Below are positions 11,630 to 23,732 of a stretch of DNA of 64,000 bases, one piece after another. The translations under genes and the position numbers were made by a program. Positions within the stretch are counted from its first letter, which is position 1. Every line of letters starts with the position of its first letter. The DNA is from Selaginella moellendorffii (Eukaryota; Streptophyta; Lycopodiopsida; Selaginellales; Selaginellaceae). The notes beneath the pieces are model-generated. The model was given only the letters and a program-made list of their open reading frames with translations. It did no database searches and had not been told where the DNA came from. The stretch lies in assembly GCF_000143415.4 (NCBI RefSeq), contig NW_003314270.1, positions 3,023,823 to 3,087,822 on the forward strand, in the 5' to 3' direction.

Positions 11630-13180
11630 TGTGAGACATAAAATCCCTAGGCCCCAAAGTGGAGCCGAAAGGGTGCCATGTGGTAGTGGCCAAAGCGAAA
11701 GCCAAATGAGCGTAATACATTTGGACTAAAAGCTCCGACTTGAAAAGGTCGAGAGTGGGAGTGGAACTCCCAACGAAGTGCTCGAGGAACAAGCACGAAG
11801 CGAGCAATAAGTGAGGCTCCAAAAATGGGCCCAAAAGGACCAACACATGACACGTGAAAGTGTCTGAGATGAACCCAAGTTGGGGTCCAAGAAGGACCCC
11901 AAGATGGAGTCCGAGATGGAGTCCGAGGTGGACCCGAGATGGACCCGAGATGGAGTCTAAGATGGAGTCCGAGACGAACCCGAGATGGACCCGAGATGGA
12001 GTCCGAGGTGGAACCGGGACCGAGACTGAGACCGAGACCAAGACCGAGACCGAGTCCGAGTCTGTGACCGGGACTGAGACGAGTCCGAGTCCGAGTCTGA
12101 GTTCGAGCTCGAGTCCGAGTCCGAATACTAATATGGGCAGTTGGGTGAAAGCCCAAAGCGATCATCCTCCAGGGGGGGGGGGGGGGGGGGGAGGGCTGCG
12201 GGGGGTTCCAAAAGTATAGTAGGGAGAGTGTGGGGGTTCGAGCTTAGTGGAGCCAGTTTGGCCAGGAAAGGCTAGTTTGGTCCAGGAAAGGCTAGTTTGG
12301 CCCAGGAAGACCATACCCAGTGTTGGGTGATGAACTGACCACTGGGAAGTCCAAGACTAGAGTGAATATGGACCGACAAGCAGGGTAGCTTGGTGAAGTG
12401 TTCAAGAGCCGGCTTTAGTTCCCCCGGGAGATCGAATGGTCGATGCTCCCAGTCCAAGTGTGGGTGGCACTACCTACTTGGATACAAGGCGTGGCTCAAC
12501 GGAACCTCGCTCTAAGCCCATGGCTAGAGCACCCAAAGGCGGAAGGCAGGAAGAGTACCCATGAGGCCCGCGTAGGGCCACGGTGTTCCGAAATGGTGTC
12601 CCAAAGTCCCAGACTGTGGAAAGGAAGAGGAGTAGCCCTTTAGTGTGGTGACCATAGACACAATCACATGGTGAGGAAGTCCCAGAGGACCATGGGACTT
12701 AGTGGTCAGGCCTATGGGCCTTGCCCCAGTGGCAGTGTTGGTGAACACGGCCATGGACAGAAAGGGACTTGGTGGGGACTGGAAAAAAGTTGTCGGGGAA
12801 GGCTATTCCCCATGTCTGCGGGCAACATAAGGATGCTAAGGAGTAGATCTGGGATGATCACTCATGGACGGATGGTCTAGCCTTTGAGAAACGGGATTGT
12901 GATGCATGTGGCATTAGTCCACTGGTGTGACCAAGGTGAATGGGCATAGCTTTAGCGTAACGGGCCGATATGTTGGTGGTACCTTGGGGTGTCAGTCATG
13001 GGATCGGACACGTGGAGCACTTGGACCAAGTGCAAAGGTTGAGTGGCATGGATGCCATTCTCGGGGCTAGCAAGCCCCAAGTCCTAACTGGGACTTATGG
13101 AGGTTGTGAATGAGACTCCTCCAAGTGGTCGGGGGTGTGGTTAAGTGACTAAGGTAAAATGGAAAAATTAGTCGCTTACA
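11630..13180 (+). repeat. 5' LTR of the nested element
   Basis: TG...CA ends. It contains a GAGTCCGAGATG-type minisatellite (about 11868-12125) and a G homopolymer of about 20 bp (12172-12191). The sequence 3' of the G run is the most conserved among the LTR copies. The following ACTTG at 13181 resembles the TSD but belongs to the internal region ahead of the primer-binding site. Confidence 0.9.
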
Positions 13181-13183
13181 ACT

Positions 13184-13195
13184 TGGTATCAGAGC
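13184..13195 (+). other. Primer-binding site (initiator Met tRNA)
   Basis: TGGTATCAGAGC lies three bases after the 5' LTR. This is the standard plant initiator-Met primer-binding site and it sets the plus-strand orientation of the element. Confidence 0.85.
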
Positions 13196-15155
13196 TATTC
13201 CTTAATCCGACTCTTATTGGTGCTCAAGTATATCACCACTAGTGTTGGCATCTTGAGGAGTAGCAGGTCAGGAAGACATGGCTCTCCATTACAGTTCATG
13301 AGTGAACTTGTAGACAAGGTGGTGGATAGAAAAGGGCCAATAATGGAACGACTTTGGGATCTTGGGAACAGTGCAAAGTTTTCCTCATTGAGTTGAGGAT
13401 GTGATCCAAATGAATGTTTGACTCAGTAAACTGGCTAATGTAGTTGTGGTAAACAACTATAATTGGAATCATGGGGAAGATAGAGACTCCAGAACAATAA
13501 AGGAGTCACAAGATTATCCTCACATAGTTGAGGCTGGTGCTCATGAAGGTGAGACCGGAATGGATGACTGTGAGAGGTCAAGTATGGATGAGGACACGAG
13601 TCCTTGAAATGGTAGCTGGGGCTACCTTTAATAAATGCTAGAACAAACCCAAGGAGTTGGGGGTGTACTTAGAGGATGAGTTGGTATTCTCATCACGTGG
13701 ACAAGTGGTCATAAGGGGTAAAAGGTTGCCCCTAAAGAACAAATCAAGTGTCGGAGTAACACTTGCAAAGATGGTCCTTGTGAGTAAGACATGAATACAA
13801 GGAGTTGTATTCCAGTGAGCTAGCACCTCAAAAGTAGGACCTCATGGGTCGTCGGATTAGCAAAGTCCAAAAAGTTGAATGACTCTAATAGAGTCAATGA
13901 ATAATCCTAAGGGATTGATGGAAGCATTGGATTGAGGTGTGTGGTGCCCCATGAAGGATGGGGAGGATCTTGAGATCCAAGCATGAGAACAATGTGTATC
14001 TCATTGATGGCAGAAGGTGCCATGCTAAAGTCGTGGGAAAGAGTTTCCCGAAAGAAAACAACTTTGACACAAAGTTGTGCATAAACTCTATGGTGCAATG
14101 CTAATGGATAATTGGCATAAGAGACAACCATATTAATCTTGGCAAAAAGACATAGACACAAGTAAGAAATGTCATAAAGGTAGGCTCATAGAGCTGATGG
14201 TGTGGAAACACTGAAGGTGCCAAGGCATGCTGCCTTGAGGTCAAGTTGGTGGGTTCATGAGAACCCCGTCCAAAGGAATCCCAATGGAAATAGGAATGGC
14301 ATAGCCTAAGCTAGAAGGCATGCGATTAAAGTGTGGTGACCCAGATAATGATGGAAGTGTGGAAGCACCAGCAATGAGTTGTAGGACTTGACAACTATGA
14401 GGCAACTAAGCAAAAGGTGCAAAATAATTCGTTAAACTGGTAGAAGGCAACTACCTAAGACTCCTTATTGGGATAAGGAAGTTACATATACCCTTATGGG
14501 GGATAAGTTGCTTATGTTGCGATATAGTAAGTTAATGTCGAAAGGGGAATGCTCATTGTCAGAGAGGCCATCATTGGGACACCCAAACACTCTAGAACAC
14601 CAGAAGGTGGTGTTTGGTGTCATGAGGGCAATGGATAATGCCCAAGGGACAAAGTCCCTAACGAATGATGGATAGGAGGTGCTATCCAAACGTCCAAGGT
14701 TGCAGTGACGGGAGAAGTCCATCTACCCAAATCGGATAAAGCCAAAGACGGGATTTTGGCGGGGCTAGTGATGGGCATATGAAGGCCCATAAGTAGCAAC
14801 AGTAATCCCAGTATGTGGGATTACAAGGTGAGCAAACCCAGATTGAGGAACCATTCCCTAGGCTGTCGAGTAGGTTCATCCTTATGAATACTTGCCAAGG
14901 CATGGTAGAAAGTGCAAAGCTATCTTCCTAGTTTGGAGGAGAATGACCGAAGGAAATGTATGAGGCCAAAAGGCAAGTAGTAAAGGGATAGAACCGAACC
15001 ATAGGAATTGACAGGCATGACCAAGGGTGGTTATGCAAGTTGGGAGTGGAGAATCAAGTGGGCGCTCAAGCATGTTGTTACTAGTGACCGAAATGCCATG
15101 GACAGTCAAAAACATGGGAGTGTCCATATGGCAATTGGAAAGCTTGCGAAAGGAA
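13196..15155 (+). mobile_element. Internal non-coding region of the nested element, left part
   Basis: Collinear (inverted) with about 9350-11340 of the outer element. All frames contain frequent stops, and nothing resembling gag, protease or RT was found. Two copies have kept alignable sequence over kilobases without coding capacity. Confidence 0.6.
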
Positions 15156-15160
15156 AGGCC

Positions 15161-16855
15161 TGTGAGACACAAAATCCCTAGGCCCCAAAGTGGAGCCGAA
15201 AGGGTGCCACGTGGTAGTGGCCGAAGCAAAAGCCAAACGAGCATAACATGTTTGGACCAAAAGCTCCGACTTGGAAAGGTCAAGAGCAGGAGTGGATCTC
15301 CCAACAAAGTGCCTGAGGAACGAGCATGAAGCGAGCAATAAGCGAAGCTCCAAAAAGGGACCCAAAAGGACAAACACATGACACGTGGGAGAGTCCGAGA
15401 TGGAGTCCAAGATGGGACCCGATATGGAGTTCGAGATGGAGTCCGAGATGGGACCCGAGATGGAGTTCGAGATGGGACCCGAGATGGAGTCCGAGGTGGA
15501 TCCGAGTTGGAGTCCAAGGTGGACCCGAGATGGACCCGAGATGGAGTCCGATATGGAGTCCGAGATGGAGTTTGAGATGGGACCCGAGATGGAATCCGAG
15601 ATGGAGTCTGAGGTGGACCCGAGATGGAGTCCGAGATGGACCCGAGATGGACCCAAGATGGAGTCCGAGATGGACCCCAGATGGAGTCGGAGATGGAGTC
15701 CCAGATGGAGTCCGAGATGGAGTCCAAGATGAACCCGAGATGGAGCCCAAAGTCGAGACCGGGACCGAGATCGAGACCGAGATCGGGACAGAGACCGAGA
15801 CCGAGGCCAAGACCGAGTTCGAGTCCGAGTCCGAGTCCGAGTTCGAGTCCGACTCCGAGAGGGTGAAAGCCCAAAGCGTTCGTCTCCCAGACCCTAGGGG
15901 GGTTTGGTGAGCTCCAAAAGTATAGTAGGGGGAGGACTGCAGTGGAGCCAGTTTGGCCAGGAAAGGCCAGTTTGGCCCAGGAAGGCTGGACCTAATGTTG
16001 GGTGATGAGCTGCCCACTGGGAAGTCCAAGACTAGAGTGAACACGGACTGACAAGTGGGGTAACTTGGTGAAGTGTTCAAGAGCCGGCTCTAGTTCCCTC
16101 GGGAGATCGACTGGCTGATGCTCCCAGTCCAAGTGTGGGTGGCACTACCTACTTGGATACCTGGTGTGGCTCAACGGAACCTCGCTCTAAGCCCATGGCT
16201 AGAGCACCCAAGGGCAGAAGGCGAGGAGAGTACCCACGAGGCCCGCGTAGGGCCACGGTGTTCCGAAATGTTGCCCCAAAGTCCCAGACTGTGGAAAAGA
16301 AAAGGAGTAACCCTCTGGTGTGGTGACCAAGGACACAGTCACACAGTGAGGAAGTCCCAGAGGACAGTTGGACTGAGTGGTCGGGCCTGTGGGCCTTGAT
16401 CCAGTGGCAATGTTGGCGAACACGGCCACGGATAGAAAGGGACTTAGTGGGGACTGGAAAAGAGATATTGGGGAAGGCTATTCCCCATGTCTGTGAGCAT
16501 CCTAAGGATGTGGAGGAGTGGATCTAGGATGATCACTCATGGACGGATGGCCCAGTCTTTGAGAGATGGGACTGTGATGTAGGTGGTGTTAGACCACCTG
16601 TGTGACCAAGGTGAATGGGCATAGCCTTAGCGTAACGGGCCGATATGTCGGTGGTACCTTGGGGTGTCGGTCATGGGATCGGACATGTGGAGCACTTGGA
16701 CCAAGTGCTAAGGTTGAGTGGCATGGATGCCATTCTTAGGGCTATTAAGCCCCAAGTCCCGAATTGGACTTTCGGAGGTTGTGAAAGAGACTCCTCCAAG
16801 TGGTCGGAGATGTGATTAAATGACTAAAGTAGAATGGAAAAATTAATCGCTTACA
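15161..16855 (+). mobile_element. Solo LTR of the same family
   Basis: A 1695-bp LTR with TGTGAGACA and CGCTTACA ends and a perfect TSD AGGCC (15156-15160 and 16856-16860). The outer element keeps the uninterrupted site near 9341-9353. No internal domain remains, as expected after LTR-LTR recombination. It has the longest minisatellite of the LTR copies (about 15395-15860). Confidence 0.92.
15395..15860. repeat. LTR minisatellite, 12-bp GAGTCCGAGATG-type units
   Basis: Tandem units of GAGTCCGAGATG and GGACCCGAGATG pass into 6-bp CGAGAC/GAGTCC repeats. Because units are 12 or 6 bp, several frames on both strands stay open, giving artefactual Met-Glu-Ser-Glu or Leu-His-Leu-Gly repeat peptides. 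Homologous arrays of different length lie at 11868-12125, 32585-32815 and 34600-34880 in the other LTRs. Confidence 0.9.
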
Positions 16856-16860
16856 AGGCC

Positions 16861-17778
16861 TTAGCAAGCTAAAGGGACAGAGTTCCTTCGAAAGGTTCCC
16901 AATGATAATTCTAGGTAGTTGGATACTTAGAAAGCCAAGTGTAAATGGTTCATAGAATGTGCGAAATCAGAGTGGCGTAGCAGAAGCGTGGTTTTGAAGC
17001 TTGCCATGAGGTGAGGCTATCAAGGTTGGGGAAATAGTTCCCAAGTGCTCAAAGAGAGGGCTTTGAACGAAAGTCGATGGTTAAACACTTTCACGCTTAT
17101 GCATGAACTATGTTACAGTGGCTGGATGACTTGCTAAGTGAGATTGGCAAGTTGGGGGAGAACAAATACCCTAGTTGAAGGTGCTAACTTCAAAAGGGGT
17201 GGCCCATAGGGCCAAACATGGAGGAGTCCATGCATGATCATAGACATGTCAAGTGAGAGGACTTGGCAGTGTGGAGGAATTAGGTTCCTAAGCTGTGATT
17301 TGTAGCGCGCTTTAAATATAAGTTGGTGCACTGGCGTGGGGAGTCACGCCAGGCATCTTGTGTGATGCCGTCCGTAAATGCATATACGGAGGTTGGGTTT
17401 GAGTCCTGACCCTTTAGTGCTTGGGTTCGAGTCCGAAATCACTAGGGCGTGGTGATGGTTTGGAATATGAGGATACTCATATTTTGGTGGTCATGGACTC
17501 TCAGTGGGGAGACTGATTTGGGCACACCGCCAAGCAAGGGATGCCTCAGAGTCGTGATGCACAGTTAGATTGCTTAGTGTGAAAGCTCAACATATCTAAT
17601 TTGAACACTTTGGTGCAAGGGGGCACCAAGGACGAGGTGAATGAGATGGGGACACCCAGTCTTAGTTGCTATGGACCCTTGGCTAGAAGGGTTGGCTTGG
17701 GCGCACCGCCAAGCGTGGGGGATGCCCCCGGGGTCATAGTCAACAACTTAAAGGTTGAGGAGACCTAGTACCTATTAA
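16861..17778 (+). mobile_element. Internal region of the nested element, right of the solo LTR
   Basis: Non-coding and homologous, inverted, to about 7800-9340 of the outer element. The part at 17625-17655 is the empty site of the TRIM found in the outer copy. It ends at the left inverted repeat of the giant DNA element. Confidence 0.6.
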
Positions 17779-17803
17779 GCTCTATTTCGTTAAAGTGGGA
17801 ATT
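17779..17803 (+). repeat. Left terminal inverted repeat of the 13.4-kb element
   Basis: Matches the reverse complement of 31184-31208 over about 22 bp with one mismatch. A further short palindrome around GTGGGA/TCCCAC lies at 17795-17817. Confidence 0.75.
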
Positions 17804-20155
17804 GTCATTATCCCACTTGTAAAATAAGGTTTCCAAACCTTTATATAGTATATAAATATAACAAAATTCAACTGCATTGAGGCACATGCCATTTTATTTT
17901 AAACAAGGAAATGTCTACTCAATCACTTCTCCTCCCCCTGCCACTGCTTCACCTCTCTCTTCTCCTTGTCATCGTTATCCAATTTCTTTCCATCCTTTTA
18001 ATATTGGCTCAGTTGCTTCGAGTCTAGGTGGAGCCCAAGTCCCCATTCAATCTTTACTTTCCCCTTATTAATAAAACAACTTCGTAGACTTCCAATAACA
18101 TGCTGTAACACTTCTAGTATAATGCAAATCCTCTCAAAGAATTGTCTTTTAATATTAATACAATGGCATGGAACCCCATGCCATAATAAGTTACATTTTT
18201 AAATAAATACATGCCATCTCAGACTGTTATTTTTTGCCTCCAACGCCTATACAATAATCTTGGAATTTCATCACTCTCCACACTATTAGGATTTAAACCC
18301 AATAGTAATGCCATCTCTTCTCTAATACGTCCACGCTCATATTCAGTGGTCGAAGAACCCATCTGGTTGAGCAGATTATGGAGATGCGGATAGTGCTTGG
18401 CTAGACAATATACATGCCATAAATGATGACTGGTGTCTGTCCGATCAAATGGCTTCTGATATACCGTTCCATCTGCCATTTGGTTGATTTCTGCAGCCAC
18501 CTCCTAGACTGGCCGGTTCTCTATCACCATCGCTCCAAGCCGTTTTGCAAGGTCCCCCAGAACATACGGTTTCTTCTCCCTAGTTTCCATACTGCAAGAG
18601 ATGGGGTGCACTGCATATGTGTGCGTGTTTGCTGCAGTTTTAATCGGCGAGTCATCGATGATGAGGATTTCACTTGACCTAGCAGTCCGGTTCATCACTA
18701 CAGCCTCTGGCTTGACGAAGATGGGCTTGCTACCCCTCACATGGACCATAGTCAAGCAATCCTCCTGCGTTAGGAGAAAGTCAAATGGTAATATTACTTG
18801 CGTCTGATCGTGCATCATCTGTAGCAACGTTAATGCATTGTGGCGCATCATTGATGTCCAAACTCCCAATTGCAAATTGAACCCGGCCCTCTGTTTTAAG
18901 TGTCGCATGGTCATTATTAGATCCCGCAGTTTCTCCCGTGTAATTAATGTGAATCTGTCTCTTTTGACCAACTTGCGACCACAGGATTTGGAGGGTGCAG
19001 TGACATTCGAGGACGAGCCACGCTCATGGGAGAAAAGGATCAAAAACGATACAGTACCTTCGCCGTGACTCTGAAATGAAATGTGTCAGCATAAAAAATG
19101 GTACAAGTCAATTTTACCATCTACAATATTAGCGAATGGTGCTCCCGATGGTCGTTGAGAGGGTTTTGGTCGAGAAAACGTGAAGGGCGGAAATACTCTC
19201 CTCTGCAATGTGGGGTCAATTGCATCCGATGGCGTGTGGGCACATGCCATTTCAGCTGTAGACTCTGGTACAATTGGCTCAACAGTGGCATGGGGTGGTT
19301 CCGATGGCATGTGATCACACGCCATTTCAGCTGGTGCCTCCATTGGCAAAGTGGACATGACCGAACAGGCAGCAGGGGCGGTGTAGGGAGGTTCCAATGG
19401 CGCGTAGTCAGACGATTGGGCACACGTTGAGTCCGTTGGAAATGAGGATACGACCGGCTCGGTGGCTGGGGCGGCCTCATGCGGGTCCAATGGTGCCTGG
19501 TCACCGTCAGTTGGATACGTGGACAAGATTGACTCAATGGTATGGGCAGCATCAAGTGAAGTGTGGTCAGCTTGCTTGGCGTTTATTTATTATTATTATT
19601 ATTATTACTATTATTTACCTGATGGTTTGTCTTGTATGACCTTCTTCCGCTGCTCTTTGGCCACCTCAGGCTGGCCATCGTCGTCATCATCGTCGTCATC
19701 GTTATTGTGATCGTCACCATTGTGAGGACCATCCAAGTCCTCTTCGTCCTCCTCTTCTTTGTCCTCCTCTTCGTCCTTCTGCTTTTCCTGCTCATTATCT
19801 TTCTCTGGCTCCTCATCCCCCTCCTGCATTTCTTCCATAGGCTGCTCAGGCTGGATGGCTTGTTCTTCCAGGACCATCTTGGGAAAATCATCTGGCCAAG
19901 TCTCCATCTCAAAATACAAGACATCCATAGCCTGTTTTAGTGCGTGACCTAGGACCGTATCCTCACCCGACTGTCTTAACATGGTTTCTGCACGTTCTTG
20001 CACCCTTCGAAGACGACGAGATGAGAAAAACGTGGCCCTGACTTGAAAAGCATCCCTCATCCATTGTACCTCTCCATTGAGATTGGGGAAGGGGAGTTTG
20101 CCATAGGAATCTGAGTCAGGAGGTGGTGACTGGCTGCTTTCACTCAGCCCTTGAT

Positions 20156-20202
20156 CTGCAATGAATGGCATGAGCACACACGCCATAACCGCGAGGCATT
20201 AC
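20156..20202 (-). other. 47-nt intron containing the palindrome
   Basis: GTAATG donor and TTGCAG acceptor on the minus strand. The palindrome occupies about half of the intron. Flanking exons are in compatible frames (Lys-rich upstream, acidic downstream). Confidence 0.65.
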
Positions 20203-20346
20203 CTATCATCTTTTCGTTGCCCTTCTTCCTTTTCGAATCAAACGCCTCTGATCCCGATGACTGTCCAACGTGCTTTCGCTTTTTATGACCACTGTCAGTT
20301 TGAGCTTGGCTGGTGCTTGCCTGTTTTGCCTTTGAAGAAGTGTCTC

Positions 20347-20395
20347 CTGCAAAGAATGGCATGAGACCACACGCCATTGCAAATATAATTTGTAC
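20347..20395 (-). other. 49-nt intron containing the palindrome
   Basis: GTACAA donor and TTGCAG acceptor, with the palindrome just upstream of the acceptor. Spacing resembles the 20156-20202 and 21984-22037 introns. Confidence 0.65.
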
Positions 20396-20485
20396 CTCCT
20401 TTTTTCCTATTGCTTGTCTGTTTGTCCTTCTTCGACGCGCCACCAGTGTGCTTTTCAGTCCTCGTGTCTGAATATTCACAACGAT

Positions 20486-20523
20486 CTATAATCAAAATGG
20501 CATGAGGCCTCACGTGACCTTAC
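20486..20523 (-). other. 38-nt intron containing the palindrome
   Basis: GTAAGG donor and TTATAG acceptor. Almost the whole intron is the palindrome. At 38 nt it is near the lower limit for plant introns, so it needs transcript support. Confidence 0.5.
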
Positions 20524-21983
20524 CTTGTGCAGGTTGTGAGCTCGGCCCAACATGGGTATCTTCAACAATAGCTGTTAACGCCGTTTCAGCATCTGGGGGT
20601 GGCCACGCTCCTGCATACAGAGCTTGTGAGATAACATTTAAACTTAAAGTGCGTACTCACCAGGTTCGCAGAGAAGATACTGTTTTTCTTTGGCAACTGT
20701 AATTATATGCTCCATTGAAGTCACCTCTTCAATGGAGTTTGTCATCGCAACACACGGGACACCCTTGAGTAGTGCGGCTCGAAAGAATAGTCCGCCATGT
20801 TGTACTCGACAACGCATTTGCCCTTGGAGTCAGAAGCAGGTGACCCACCCGCTATTGCGTTGAAGACCCAGCTGAGCATTTCCCATGCTGCACCTGGAGC
20901 TTTCTCTGGATTCGAAAGCTCCATAGCCGTCTTCAGTTCCTCAGGCACGGGTAAATTGACCTCCCTCAGATCAATTTGATCGGCCTTGTCGAACGAAGCT
21001 GGGAAGTCATTCCAGTCCCACTCTGCTGCAGGACCAATAACAAGTGCGAGTGTGAAGATGCGGACATTCGTCAGTATCTTCTTCTTAGCCATTATCCTAT
21101 AGATCTCCTGCATCTCCTTGCCTTTCAACCGAGCCTTCACCTCGTTCAAGGCCTTCCAGAACTTGTGATAGGATTCGGAGTCGTAGATCATATAGTGGAC
21201 TGAAGATTCCACCTCCGCAAGTCCCACCATTAAGTCAATGATGGAGCTGACTTCGTCTGCATGAGTGATCTCCTCGTTTGTGAAGTCCATCACACAAAAG
21301 ATGTTCTTGACCTGCTCATCTCCACGGGAAACGATGCTCCTCCACCTTTGATCCTCATCCGAATTCACGTATACCCGATAAGGTTCTCGATAGGCCTCTG
21401 CTGCGGGGTCAAGCTGTTTCTGAAGCCGGCGGTCAACATCCCTCTTAATGAAATTTTAATACTGATCCAACTTCTCAGCTTTACATTTCGTGGCATCCCG
21501 CAGCAGATCGATGAACTTGGGGGCCCCCTTCACGTACTCGTCGATGTCTTCATTTGACAACTCCAGCTCTTCCATCATCTCTTGCGTGGTGTCGATGCTC
21601 ACCCTCTCCACGGCCACTTGCTCGAAGATCCAATCTTTCAATAGCGCACGAGTTCTCAGAGTCGTGCACAAGTCCTCGTATGTCACAATATGGCCGGGAG
21701 TCATTTTGGTCTTGTTGAAGACTACCTCACCACGTAGAAGAGCATTAGCCACTGTCAGAAGGTCGTCGTCATCTAGAGACCGCAAGAAACGCAAGGTGTT
21801 GAGCTTCAAATCATTGGGCTTCCGGCCGTCCTCCACACCCATTGAGTTTAGCAACTCCCCGTCATGGTACCTCCTTAGCACATCTACCCATTTGTCAAAA
21901 ACAACTTTTGTTGCGAGTAGAATGTTATGGATGCTGAGTGTGTCATTGACCCCCAGTGTTTTCGAGAGAAAACTCGAGAATTC

Positions 21984-22037
21984 CTGCAATGGAAATGGCG
22001 TGAGGCCACATGCTATGCCACATGCAACGAGGCTTAC
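21984..22037 (-). other. 54-nt intron containing the palindrome
   Basis: GTAAGC donor and TTGCAG acceptor. The length is a multiple of three and the frame stays open, so retention would add the peptide encoded by the palindrome. Splicing is inferred from the splice sites and from the same arrangement at three other introns. Confidence 0.6.
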
Positions 22038-23732
22038 CTGCCAGGCGCTAGTTGCTGGTGCACATCCTTGTCCTGGTTTTTGTGGCTTCTTTAGTTGAAC
22101 CCAGAGCTTCCGTGTTCGTGCCAATGTCTCGTGCAGACCCGATTTGTAGCACATTTCTTGCTTGACATTCTGCGCGTGGGAGATGTATATGATAGATCAG
22201 AGGGGCGAGTTGCCTTTTATCAAGCGGACAACTCTTGTCTTGAAGACTTTCTTCACCTCCTCGCCCACCATAATATCCACAACTATCTCTTGCATCGCCA
22301 AGCTAGAATGCTGCCCTAAGACGGCATAGAACCGAATGTTCTGATCGTCTAACACCTTCCTATTGATCAAGTCTGGAAACCTCGTCTCGCCCTTCATTGT
22401 TCGGTAGTAGGGGATCACGTCTGCGATGTCGGGTGTTACTGAACTTGCCAGCATCTTCTGCTTCAGTTTCTCCACCCACTCATTAGATACTAGCCTGTGG
22501 TTGTATTTGCTTTGGATGTCGATACGGCTCACGTCGATTGTATATACTTTGTTGGAATAGTAACAAGTACTATTATCTGCGACGATTTTTGCTGCCTCTT
22601 CTTGCTCTTTCTGCTTTTTGCGGCTCTTCTTTTTGGTGGGTGTAGTGTTCGAACCCGAGGCAATGGCATCACCGAGTAGCTTCTTTTTTGGAGCAGGAGA
22701 GTCGGACGTCGGCTTGAGCTTGACCACCCTTTTCTGCTTCGGGGTAGTTTCCAGATCGACCCCCTTCCCCTTCGCTTCGTGAACTGGAGTCACTCTCAAT
22801 GGCTCAATGTTGGAATATAGTTTTTGAACATTGCCGTAGGTGAGGTCCGTGGATTCCATGTGATCTTCATAAACCCGCAGCGTCTTTGAAATTGTGGGCC
22901 TCCTGGACAACCTCTCCCTAGCTCCCTCTAGGAATTCCTCATAGCCGCTGCCCCCCTCCGGGAAGCCGCTAGGATGTGCAAGGTGGATCTTGAAGGCGGA
23001 CGCTGTCTCTACCACAAGTGCCAGTCTATATTCTTGCACGGAACGTCTGTCACTTGGATGAGGATCCCCATGCATTCTTTTCTCCCACCATCTGTGTTGT
23101 ATAGCCTCAGATCCTCGCCTTCCATCCTGAAAGTCCAACTGGTGAGCTCCTCCCCCTTCTCTGCATCCACATTGACAGTGGCTGGAAGAAGAACGCAATT
23201 CCTCGCCTGTTCAGAAATGCACAACAATTAAAGCTGACAGATGAAAAACTAGCAGCTGGAAATAACGTGAGGCCACACGCCATTCACCACTGCATCAGAT
23301 GTCTTGAGGCTGCATCCTAAGACGGCGTGAGGCTACACGCCATCTGTAACCGGACTGCACTCGAGAGCCCAATCGGTGCATGCCAATGTTGCTACTGAAT
23401 GGCATGTGGCCTCATGCCATTTTCTACTTGGCCTAAAAGACTTACCATTTGAAGCCGAATGGAGGCGTGACAATTGAGGCCAAACTCGCTGGCGAATGTG
23501 CACTGTGTGTGCAGCGGATCGTAGCAACAAGGCTACTCTGCCACTTACAGTTGGAGAGTGGCGCTGAAATCTCCCGGGACGCCAAGTGGGCTGCGTGTGG
23601 GTGGCAGAGTGGGCGGCGGAGTTGGCGGCGAAGTTACAAACTGGGTGTGTCTTGAAGTGGACGCCGATGCACACGAGCGCGATGCGAGCGCGAGTGTGAT
23701 GCAAGCGCAAGTGGACGCCGATGCACACGAGA

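Larger units (their letters stand above)
18219..23227 (-). pseudogene. Large multi-exon protein of the 13.4-kb element, function unknown, interrupted
   Basis: Reading leftwards, one gene can be followed through several exons. The N-terminal part is at 23227-about 23030. A frameshift near 23035 leads to a long exon to 22038. After the intron 21984-22037 an exon runs to about 20700. Short introns then alternate with Ser/Lys-rich exons. An extremely acidic stretch lies at about 19650-19800, an intron starts near 19618, then a Pro/Thr/Ala-rich segment and a C-terminal basic domain run to the stop at 18219. In-frame stops occur at 22197 (TGA), 21456 (TAA) and 18504 (TAG). A second frameshift is near 20790. 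Around 22500-22270 the sequence resembles a ParB/sulfiredoxin-type fold (a GQHSSLA motif). This is weak. Nuclear-localisation-like Lys clusters lie at about 22620-22710. The true start may be further upstream. No known family was recognised. Confidence 0.6.

Noticed and set aside
11625-13185. Reading 11630-13180 as a solo LTR with TSD ACTTG
   Set aside because: The right-hand ACTTG at 13181 is part of the internal start before the primer-binding site. The real second TSD is at 33849-33853, where the target LTR continues.
15326-15910. Long ORFs across the LTR minisatellite on both strands (up to about 330 codons)
   Set aside because: They arise from 12- and 6-bp repeats that are open in several frames, have no domains, and change length among LTR copies.
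19650-19800. Acidic Asp/Glu stretch as a separate calsequestrin-like gene
   Set aside because: It is a low-complexity part of a longer exon flanked by splice sites.
22197-22500. Firm call of a ParB/sulfiredoxin nuclease domain in the minus-strand gene
   Set aside because: Only a GQHS-like motif and general spacing match. Too weak without a profile search, so kept as a hint only.
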